Shown here piece after piece: positions 58,012 through 64,000 of a stretch of 64,000 nucleotides of DNA. The notes beneath the pieces were generated by a model that had not been told where the DNA came from, ran no database searches, and was given only the letters and a program-made list of their open reading frames with translations. Source of the stretch: JAVBRA01 sp031548435 (lineage in GTDB: Bacteria > Bacteroidota > Bacteroidia > Bacteroidales > Rikenellaceae); the NCBI GenBank assembly GCA_031548435.1, contig JAVBRA010000003.1, forward strand, positions 28,883-92,882, given 5' to 3'. The translations under genes and the position numbers were made by a program. How positions within the stretch are numbered: the stretch's first letter is position 1; every line of letters begins with the position of its first letter.

Positions 58012-60003
58012 CTACTCTGCCCAAATGCGGGCGGCAAAACCCCCGCCGGGTTGCATAAACACGGTCAGTCGGCGGTCAGAGGGGACACCGGCCACCGTCT
58101 TTTTATAGTCGGTGCCATGCTTGTCGGCATTGGCGCCGTCGGTAAACAGTTCCGCCTTATAACTCGTCCCCTCCTCCAGAAACGACAGGTCGAGCGTCAG
58201 CGAACGGGAGCTCCAGTTGGTCAGCGCCCCCACATACCACACGTCGCCTTTGCGGCGGGCCAGGGCCACGTATTCGCCCACCCGGCCGTCCAGCGGCACG
58301 GTCTCGTCCCACACGGTGGGAACTCCGGCAATGAATCCGGTGCATTCGGACTCTTTCATGTAGTTCGACGGCGAGTCGCACATCATGTTGATCGGGGAGT
58401 CGAACACCACGTACTCGGCCAGCTGGTGCACGCGCGTGCCCTGGCTCATCGGCTCGGAGTAAACCGAGTGGTAGCTGCTCTTGACCGCGTTGCGCATCGC
58501 TCCCTGGGTGTAGTCCATGGGGCCGGCGACCATGCGGATGAACGGGATCGACACGTCGTAACGCACCATATCGTACTCCCGATCGGCCCATTTCAGTTGC
58601 TCAAGGCCGTTGACCCCCTCGTAGTTGAGCACGTTGGGGTAAGTGCGCAGCAGGCCCGTGGGCTTGTAGATGCCATGCAGGTCGACCAGCATCTTGTACT
58701 GGGCGCACACAGCAGCGGCCCGGTAGGTGAAAGCGACCATCTTCTGGTCGTCGCGATCCATGAAGTCGATCTTGAACCCTTTGACACCCATTTCGGAGTA
58801 GTGCCTCACCACCCGTTCCATGTCTTTCTCGAACGCGTGGTAGCCGGCCCACAGAATGATATCCACATTGCGCTCGGCAGCGTAATCGACCAACATTTTG
58901 ACATCGATCTCCGGCACCACTTGCAGCAGGTCGCACTCGTAACGCACCGACCACCCCTCGTCCAGAATCACATATTCGATGCCGTTGGCCGAAGCGAAGT
59001 CGATGTAGTATTTATAGGTGTCGTTATTGATCCCCGCCTTGAAATCGACACCGGTCAGGCCCCAGTCGTTCCACCACTCCCAGGCCACTTTGCCGGGTTT
59101 GATCCAACTGACGTCGGCAATGCGCGAGGGCGAGGCCAGGCGATAGACGATGTCGCAAGCGGCCAGTTGCCTGTCCGAGACCGAAACGGCGAACACCCTC
59201 CACGGAAAGCTGCGCGTGCCTTGGGTTCGGGCGATAAACCCCTCGCGTTCGGTCACCAGCATTTGCAGTTTGTTGTGGCCGCCCTGCACTTCGGTTTTGG
59301 GGTACGGGGCGTTTATCCCCCGCAGCACCGAACGGGTGGTGTCGTTGTTCAGAAACAGGCCGGGATACTCTTCCAGGTCGGCTTCGGTGAAACAGAACTT
59401 CTTTCCGCCGGGCAATTCCACCAGCAGCGGCAATATCTTCAGTTTGTTCGGGTTGAGTTTTGTCAGGTTATCGTAGAAATAGGGTTGCTCGAACGAGTTT
59501 TTGAACTGCTGCTCGAACGTGTCGGCGTTGGTGTTGACGTAGGCCACATAGGCTTTCGGGTCGCCGGGAATGTTGAGCTCCACCTGCTCCGAGGCGATGG
59601 TGATCTCGCCTTTTTTTGCCGTAACGAAGCGATAGGCAGCCCCGTCGTCGTAGGCGCGGAACACGATCGAGTAGTCGCCCTTGAACTCAAGCGTCAGCTC
59701 GTTGCAGCGATTTATCACCTCGCTGCGGATGTAGAACGGCGAAGCGATGCGTTCGTCGATAGCCACCGTCCGCGCCTTGCGCACCCTGGGGTTCGCCCCG
59801 AGGAGTTCGCCCGTAGCCAGGGTCATCGACACGGGCGAGAACGAAAGCACCTGCGTCGCCTCGTGGCTGACGGCGTATTCGACGACATCGCCCACACGCA
59901 CGGAGATTTTCAGTTTGCCGTCGGGCGAAACGACAGCGTACTCTTTGGCGCAAACCGCGCCGGATGTAAGCATCAGCAATGCAAGAGCGATAATTTTTCT
60001 CAT
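58012..60003 (-). CDS. GH97 glycoside hydrolase, probably a retaining alpha-galactosidase type
   Basis: A 663-residue exported enzyme (signal about 1-19, ending VCAK). The GH97 order is clear: an N-terminal beta-super-sandwich (VVSPDGKLKISVRVGDVVEY onward), a catalytic (beta/alpha)8 barrel from about 300 (WEWWNDWGLTGVDFKAGINN, EYVILDEGW) and a C-terminal beta domain. In MGVKGFKIDFMDRDDQ, Asp413 aligns with the retaining nucleophile, and Glu468 in YEGVNGLEQL with the acid/base of the Bacteroides enzyme BtGH97b (known at 415 and 470, the same spacing). That suggests alpha-galactosidase rather than the SusB-type inverting alpha-glucosidase. It lies 2 bp after the FAD synthetase gene. Confidence 0.9.
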   Translation of the reverse strand: MRKIIALALLMLTSGAVCAKEYAVVSPDGKLKISVRVGDVVEYAVSHEATQVLSFSPVSMTLATGELLGANPRVRKARTVAIDERIASPFYIRSEVINRCNELTLEFKGDYSIVFRAYDDGAAYRFVTAKKGEITIASEQVELNIPGDPKAYVAYVNTNADTFEQQFKNSFEQPYFYDNLTKLNPNKLKILPLLVELPGGKKFCFTEADLEEYPGLFLNNDTTRSVLRGINAPYPKTEVQGGHNKLQMLVTEREGFIARTQGTRSFPWRVFAVSVSDRQLAACDIVYRLASPSRIADVSWIKPGKVAWEWWNDWGLTGVDFKAGINNDTYKYYIDFASANGIEYVILDEGWSVRYECDLLQVVPEIDVKMLVDYAAERNVDIILWAGYHAFEKDMERVVRHYSEMGVKGFKIDFMDRDDQKMVAFTYRAAAVCAQYKMLVDLHGIYKPTGLLRTYPNVLNYEGVNGLEQLKWADREYDMVRYDVSIPFIRMVAGPMDYTQGAMRNAVKSSYHSVYSEPMSQGTRVHQLAEYVVFDSPINMMCDSPSNYMKESECTGFIAGVPTVWDETVPLDGRVGEYVALARRKGDVWYVGALTNWSSRSLTLDLSFLEEGTSYKAELFTDGANADKHGTDYKKTVAGVPSDRRLTVFMQPGGGFAARIWAE

Positions 60004-60005
60004 GG

Positions 60006-60755
60006 CTATCTGGACAAAAACGTAAACACGGTTCCGATCGGCGGCACAGGTGTTTGGGGTGTTATGGAACGGCCGGCGATGTCAACGAAAAAACAGACCC
60101 CCTCTCCGGCGATCTCATACCGTCCCTGCGGCAGTAGTTTGTCGGGGTCGGGCACTTCGATCGCGCCGCCCTGCGGCCGCCCGATAAAAAAATAGTCGTA
60201 GCCGAGCGCCTCGGCCGCTTTTTTCATTTCGCCACGGCGGATCAGTTCGCGGATAATGGTGGAGCTGACCTTGCCTTCCGGGTTGTACTCGGGCACCCGC
60301 ACCATCTCGACCCCATGCGCCGCGGCGAGCGTGCCGAGGGCCTCGAAGCCCCCCTGGCGGCCGTGCCCGAATCGATGGTCGTAACCAATGACCAGCGCCG
60401 CCGGATGCAACCTGCCGATCATGCACTCCTCGAAAAAACGGTCGTGGGGCATCTGCCGCAGGGCGTCGGTAAACGGAGCCACCACCAGATTGTCCACGCC
60501 GCAACTTTCCAGCAGGAGTTTCTTCTCTTCCAACGTGTTGAGCAGCTCCACCCGCTTGCCGTCGGGCGAAGGCACCACCTTGCGCGGGTGCGGGTCGAAG
60601 GTCACCACCACGCTCTGACCGCCGGTCTTCCGGGCCGTCGCCTTCAGGGTGTCGATGATCGCCCGGTGGCCCGTGTGCACGCCGTCGAACGAACCGGTGG
60701 TCACCGCCGCGTTCGGGATGGCAGGCACATTGTCGAAGCCGAGAAACACCCGCAT
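60006..60755 (-). CDS. FAD synthetase family protein lacking the flavokinase domain
   Basis: A 249-residue cytoplasmic nucleotidyltransferase of the RibF N-terminal type: GSFDGVHTGH (21-30, nucleotide-binding), VTFDPHPRKVV, IGYDHRFGHGRQGG and the SSTIIRELIRRGEM helix. It should join AMP to FMN to give FAD. Bacterial RibF normally continues with a riboflavin kinase domain of about 120 residues; here only about 65 residues follow (YDYFFIGRPQGGAIEVP to FTFLSR), too few for that fold. Flavokinase activity must be missing or encoded elsewhere. It lies 2 bp after rex and 2 bp before the GH97 gene. Confidence 0.85.
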   Translation of the reverse strand: MRVFLGFDNVPAIPNAAVTTGSFDGVHTGHRAIIDTLKATARKTGGQSVVVTFDPHPRKVVPSPDGKRVELLNTLEEKKLLLESCGVDNLVVAPFTDALRQMPHDRFFEECMIGRLHPAALVIGYDHRFGHGRQGGFEALGTLAAAHGVEMVRVPEYNPEGKVSSTIIRELIRRGEMKKAAEALGYDYFFIGRPQGGAIEVPDPDKLLPQGRYEIAGEGVCFFVDIAGRSITPQTPVPPIGTVFTFLSR

Positions 60756-60757
60756 AC

Positions 60758-61405
60758 CTATCTGAAATGCCGGTGTTTGGTGAAATAGGCCACCTTTTCG
60801 AGCAGCGAAATGATGTCGTAGTCCTCGACAAAGATATCGGGAGCGAAATTGAGCGGTGTGGACGTGAAGTTGAGCACCCCCTTGATGCCGGCGTCCGAAA
60901 TAGCGGGAACCAACGCCTCGGCGCCCGCCGCCGGAAGGGTGAGGATGATCACCTTCAGGTGATGCTTCCCGACGTTTTCGGCCAGCGTGTCGATGTGGTA
61001 GCACGGCACCCCGGCGATGTTCTTGCCCACCTTCGAGGGGTCGACGTCGAACGCGGCCGAGATCGAGAGCTTGGTGCGCTTGCCGTTGAAATACGAGGTG
61101 ATGGCCCGGCCCAGGTTCCCCATGCCGATGATGCCCACGTTGATTTTGTCCTCGCTGTCGATCACCTGGCCAATGAAGTCGACCAGCGTCTGCACCATGT
61201 AGCCTTTCTTGTTGTCGGAGGTGAACCCGATGAGCATCAGGTCGCGGCGCACCTGCACCGCCGTGATGCCGTGCATGCCGGCCAACTCGTGCGAATAGAT
61301 GTGCGTGCGCCCGTCCTTGAGGCAGTTGAGCAGCGTGCGGCGGTATTCGCTCAGCCGTTCGACGGTGCGTTCGGGCAGGGTCGAGGTATCTTTCTTTTCG
61401 GCCAT
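60758..61405 (-). CDS. rex: Redox-sensing transcriptional repressor Rex
   Basis: NADH/NAD+-responsive dimeric repressor, 215 residues. An N-terminal winged helix (TVERLSEYRRTLLNCLKDGR, SHELAGMHGITAVQVRRDL) is followed by a Rossmann domain with GIIGMGNLGRA (91-101), the AAFDVDPSKVG adenine-site Asp, and the C-terminal domain-swap helix ending VAYFTKH. Rex normally controls fermentative and respiratory genes. Here it heads an operon with an FAD synthetase and GH97. No Rex-type TTGTGAA...TTCACAA palindrome was found in the upstream gap. Confidence 0.95.
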   Translation of the reverse strand: MAEKKDTSTLPERTVERLSEYRRTLLNCLKDGRTHIYSHELAGMHGITAVQVRRDLMLIGFTSDNKKGYMVQTLVDFIGQVIDSEDKINVGIIGMGNLGRAITSYFNGKRTKLSISAAFDVDPSKVGKNIAGVPCYHIDTLAENVGKHHLKVIILTLPAAGAEALVPAISDAGIKGVLNFTSTPLNFAPDIFVEDYDIISLLEKVAYFTKHRHFR

Positions 61406-61555
61406 ATTTTAGAGGTTGTCTAAAATTTCTTACTCTCGTTCTTCCAGGGTCTTTTCGCCCCGCTTGGCCCGATGTTTCCGGAAACCGCTATTTTCAACCG
61501 CAGGAAATGACCTTGGGATGAAAACGCAGACAGGCTCCGGGCCTTTTCTAAAATG

Positions 61556-61563
61556 CAAATATA
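61556..61563 (-). promoter_or_regulatory. -7 box of the rex operon
   Basis: TATATTTG on the minus strand, about 150 nt before the rex ATG. The leader contains no recognisable riboswitch; the FMN-riboswitch core is absent. Confidence 0.5.
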
Positions 61564-61667
61564 ACTTTTAGAGTCGAGAAATCGGTTTAAAAAGCGTAAT
61601 TTCGCCGGAAATATTTTCACGGACGGCCGGGCAACCAACCGGCAGACTTCAACCTGATTTCCATTCC

Positions 61668-62318
61668 ATGGCCAACAAAGGAGCAATCTTCGATATGGAC
61701 GGCGTGCTGGTCGACAACCGCGACGCGCACATCCACGCATTCGGCATATTTACCCGGCGGCACGGGTTCGACGTCACCTACGACGAGCTGATGGCGATTT
61801 TCGGCACCACCAACGAATACCTGATGCCCATCATCCTCAAGAACCCCGACCTGTCGCCGGCGCAGATCAAGGCGTACGGCGACGAGAAGGAAGAGATCTA
61901 CCGCCAGGTCTACGCCGACACCATCGGGCCCACACCGGGGCTGGTGCCCCTGCTCAAAGGGCTGAAAGGAAAAGGAGTGAAGCTGGCCGTCGGATCGTCG
62001 GGCATGATCGAGAACGTCGATTTCGTGCTCGACAAATGCGGCATCCGCGAATTTTTCGATGTGATCGTCAACGGCGGCATGGTGACCAAAGGAAAACCCG
62101 ACCCCGAAATCTTCTCTCTGGCAGCCGAACTGCTCGAACTTCCGCCGCACGAGGTGGTGGTGTTCGAAGACTCGTTCCACGGCATCGAAGCGGCACGGAG
62201 GGCAGGCATGAAAGTAGTCGCCCTGTCGACCACGTTCGCCCCCGACCAGCATACCGACTTCGACCTGCTGATCCCCGACTTTACAGGGCTCGGCGCGCAA
62301 ACGGTGGTGGATCTGTAA
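61668..62318 (+). CDS. HAD family phosphatase (beta-phosphoglucomutase-like)
   Basis: A 216-residue haloacid dehalogenase enzyme. Motif I FDMDGVLVDN carries nucleophile Asp9 and Asp11; motif II is VGSSG, motif III a Lys in MVTKGKPDPEIF, and motif IV VVFEDSFHGIEAA. A small helical cap sits between motifs I and II. DMDGVLVD and KGKPDPEIFSLAAELL place it near beta-phosphoglucomutase and sugar-phosphate phosphatases; mutase versus phosphatase cannot be decided. A near-consensus box (TAATTTCG, 61589-61596) lies upstream. It is a single gene, divergent from rex. Confidence 0.88.
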   Translation: MANKGAIFDMDGVLVDNRDAHIHAFGIFTRRHGFDVTYDELMAIFGTTNEYLMPIILKNPDLSPAQIKAYGDEKEEIYRQVYADTIGPTPGLVPLLKGLKGKGVKLAVGSSGMIENVDFVLDKCGIREFFDVIVNGGMVTKGKPDPEIFSLAAELLELPPHEVVVFEDSFHGIEAARRAGMKVVALSTTFAPDQHTDFDLLIPDFTGLGAQTVVDL

Positions 62319-62348
62319 AAACCGGTAGGCGGAATCGGAATATTTCAC

Positions 62349-62356
62349 TATATTTG
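62349..62356 (+). promoter_or_regulatory. -7 box of the Sua5-type gene
   Basis: TATATTTG, 61 nt before the ATG at 62418. No TTG at -33. Confidence 0.5.
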
Positions 62357-62417
62357 TCAGAATAATATTTTTTCGGGTGCCGGAAGGCGCTGCCGGGAGG
62401 TATTTTATCCGGTTTTT

Positions 62418-63029
62418 ATGGGAATGTTGATTAAACTATACCGTCAGAACACCGACGAGCGGCTGGTGCGGCAGGTTGCCTGCCTGTTGCGCAACGGAGG
62501 GGTGGTGATCTATCCCACCGACAGCGTCTACGCGTTCGGATGCGCGCTCGGGCAACAGAAGGCCATCGACCGCATCAAACAGATCAAGGGCAAGGAGGCC
62601 GGCGAGTTCGCCATCGTATGCAGCGACCTGAGCCACATCTCGGACTACGCCCGGGTGGACAACCCCACCTTCAAACTGCTGAAGAAGAACCTTCCGGGGC
62701 CGTTCACTTTCATCCTGAACGCCTCGAACAACGTTCCAGACAAGTTCCTCGACCGCCGTAAAACCATCGGCATCCGCATCCCGGACGACCCCATCGCGCT
62801 GGCCATTGTACGCGAATTGGGCATGCCGCTGGTCACCACCTCGGTCAAAGACATCGACAACGTGCAGGAATACACCACCGATCCCGAACTGATCCACGAG
62901 CATTACAGCGACATTGTCGACATGGTGGTCGACGGCGGGTACGGCAACAACGAAGCCTCGACCGTGGTCGACTGCACCGGCGACGAGCCGGAGGTCGCAC
63001 GCCAGGGCATCGGCGAACTTATCCTCTGA
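62418..63029 (+). CDS. L-threonylcarbamoyladenylate synthase family protein (Sua5/YciO/TsaC)
   Basis: A 203-residue cytoplasmic protein of the YrdC fold. It has the entry YRQNTDERLVRQVACLLRNG, the substrate loop GGVVIYPTDSVYAFGCALGQQ, RIKQIKGKEAGEFAIVCSDL, and LPGPFTFILNASNNVP with GIRIPDDPIALAIVREL, all typical of threonylcarbamoyl-AMP synthesis for tRNA t6A37. KKNLPGPFT is the ATP-site loop. It lacks the C-terminal Sua5 domain and resembles YciO or TsaC in length; YciO-type members may have another role. The DUF4199 gene follows by 4 bp. Confidence 0.88.
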   Translation: MGMLIKLYRQNTDERLVRQVACLLRNGGVVIYPTDSVYAFGCALGQQKAIDRIKQIKGKEAGEFAIVCSDLSHISDYARVDNPTFKLLKKNLPGPFTFILNASNNVPDKFLDRRKTIGIRIPDDPIALAIVRELGMPLVTTSVKDIDNVQEYTTDPELIHEHYSDIVDMVVDGGYGNNEASTVVDCTGDEPEVARQGIGELIL

Positions 63030-63033
63030 TCCA

Positions 63034-63597
63034 ATGGACGCAAGAGCGGTGAAACGGGCCGAGTCGGCCATGGCAGCAAAGGCGGGCGCGGTGATGGGGC
63101 TGACGCTGTCGGTGCTGGTGGTGTTGCCGGCCATCGACGGGTTTTCGCCGTTGATCTCGGCCGTGATCGGCATTGCGGCGCTAGTTGCCATTTTCTATAT
63201 CCCGTTGCGTTACGGCAAGGCGGCACGGGGGCTCTATCCGCCGCAGGCAGGCTATCCGTTCATTGCCGCGGTCTGGTTCCTGATCCGGGTGGTTTTCTTT
63301 GCCGGCATCATCACCGGATTCACGCAATACCTGGCTTTCAACCATATAGCCCCCGCATTTTACGGACAAGTGCTGCCCGAAGTGGCGGCCAAACTCAACT
63401 ATACCGACGAGCAGATGGAGCTGTTCAACCAGGCGCTGAAAAGCCCGTTCACGGTGACCGTATCCGGGGTCATGGGACTGCTGTACATGTTTCTGGTGCC
63501 GATGCTTGTCATCGCGCTGGTACTCAAACGGGCTCCCCGGCCGGCTGCTCAAAGCGACACAGACAATGACGACGATGGAGACGAAAACAACGCTTGA
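63034..63597 (+). CDS. DUF4199 domain membrane protein
   Basis: A 187-residue inner-membrane protein with about four hydrophobic segments (residues 18-36, 40-55, 77-100, 145-168) and a strongly acidic tail (SDTDNDDDGDENN). The pattern KSPFTVTVSGVMGLLYMFLVP and YPFIAAVWFLIRVVFFAGII matches DUF4199, a Bacteroidetes family of unknown role regularly encoded ahead of a GT2 glycosyltransferase. Here too the GT2 gene begins inside its last 32 bp. The start at 63034 lies 4 bp after the Sua5-type stop. Confidence 0.8.
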   Translation: MDARAVKRAESAMAAKAGAVMGLTLSVLVVLPAIDGFSPLISAVIGIAALVAIFYIPLRYGKAARGLYPPQAGYPFIAAVWFLIRVVFFAGIITGFTQYLAFNHIAPAFYGQVLPEVAAKLNYTDEQMELFNQALKSPFTVTVSGVMGLLYMFLVPMLVIALVLKRAPRPAAQSDTDNDDDGDENNA

Positions 63598-64000
63598 CAT
63601 ATCGGTGGTGATCCCGCTGCTGAACGAGGAAGAGTCGCTGCCCGAACTGATGGCATGGATCGACCGGGTGATGCGGGAAAACGCCTTTGCCTACGAGGTG
63701 ATTTTCATTGACGACGGCAGCACCGATTCATCGTGGGAGGTGGTGCGCTCGCTCGCCGAACGCTACCCTGCGGCCAAGGGCATCCGCTTCCGGCACAACT
63801 ACGGCAAGTCGCCGGCGCTCTATTGCGGGTTCGCCGCCGCACAGGGCGATGTGGTGATCACCATGGACGCCGACCTGCAGGACTCGCCCGACGAAATTCC
63901 CGAACTCTACCGGATGATCGCCGACGGGGGCTACGACATCGTGTCGGGATGGAAAAAGAAGCGCCACGACCCGTTCGGCAAGACGTTCCCCAGTAAATTC
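63566..64000 (+). CDS. Glycosyltransferase family 2, 5' part (cut by window end)
   Basis: The first 145 codons of a dolichyl-phosphate-mannose-synthase-like GT2 enzyme. DISVVIPLLNEEESLPELM is the GT-A start, VIFIDDGSTDSSWEVV the nucleotide-sugar site, and VVITMDADLQDSPDEIPEL the DxD metal site; KKRHDPFGKTFPSKF begins the acceptor helix. Related Bacteroidetes proteins carry two C-terminal membrane segments and probably charge undecaprenyl phosphate with a sugar. The start may be 63566 or 63575 (both ATG, same frame); both lie inside the DUF4199 gene. Confidence 0.9.
   Translation, partial: MTTMETKTTLDISVVIPLLNEEESLPELMAWIDRVMRENAFAYEVIFIDDGSTDSSWEVVRSLAERYPAAKGIRFRHNYGKSPALYCGFAAAQGDVVITMDADLQDSPDEIPELYRMIADGGYDIVSGWKKKRHDPFGKTFPSKF

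Noticed and set aside
61406..61667. Possible FMN or NAD riboswitch ahead of rex and the FAD synthetase
   Set aside because: No FMN-riboswitch core (such as AGGGTGAA or CCGACGG-type blocks) or other known riboswitch signature was seen in the leader.

Overview
The window reads as a chromosomal segment of a gut-type Bacteroidota, most likely a high-GC Bacteroidales such as Alistipes or another Rikenellaceae; the genus is an inference. The support is: an LpxC-FabZ fusion, a rpmB-rpmG-DUF4295 cluster, a Bacteroidetes-type LptE, a TonB-dependent receptor paired with a DUF5689 lipoprotein, a GH97 glycosidase, an M60 metallopeptidase, and many upstream regions carrying the Bacteroidetes promoter pattern (TTG, about 20 nt, TAnnTTTG). 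Nearly everything is core genome, densely packed in short operons on both strands. No CRISPR array, rRNA, complete prophage or complete insertion sequence is visible.

Layout. 1-9.9 kb: the 3' part of ychF, a SIMPL-domain protein, gltX, cysK/cysE (minus strand), a small 2x[4Fe-4S] ferredoxin, smpB, an alpha/beta hydrolase, an ApbE flavin transferase, a lipid kinase, and rpmB-rpmG-DUF4295. 10-17.3 kb (mostly minus): a zinc-type CDF exporter, a sugar operon (nucleotidyltransferase, galM, SGLT-type symporter), a GNAT enzyme and two glycosyltransferases. 17.3-23.5 kb: a sigma-54 activator-lptE-hypothetical-secG operon, cardiolipin synthase, a small membrane protein, lspA and HU. 23.6-24.9 kb: tRNA-Ser(UGA), an AT-rich secreted protein gene and an integrase stump, which together look like the scar of an integrated element. 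25-31.4 kb: the TonB receptor/DUF5689 pair, then a malY-like gene with an M60 peptidase.

31.6-40 kb: an RluB-type pseudouridine synthase with a long charged extension, class II aldolase, a NigD-like lipoprotein, a NarL-type two-component pair, an MFS exporter and a thioredoxin-fold protein with an incomplete CxxC. 40.3-47.6 kb (minus): rimP-nusA-infB, lpxA and lpxC-fabZ. 47.7-56.3 kb: a TonB-like protein, an M16 peptidase pair with a lipoprotein, mtgA, and the overlapping cvpA-rsgA-trmH-aminotransferase operon. 56.6-64 kb: a small winged-helix protein, a VWA (Bat) protein, a rex-FAD synthetase-GH97 operon, a HAD phosphatase, a Sua5-type protein, a DUF4199 protein and the start of a GT2 glycosyltransferase cut by the window end.

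I found no convincing new defence or biosynthetic system. The points most worth following up are the tRNA-Ser-linked integrase scar, a family of related noncoding repeats in at least five intergenic gaps, an FAD synthetase without its flavokinase half cotranscribed with rex and GH97, a sugar operon lacking a kinase, an operator-like palindrome in the TonB receptor promoter, and an attenuator-like hairpin in the rimP-nusA-infB leader. All family assignments come from reading the translated sequence; no database search was run.
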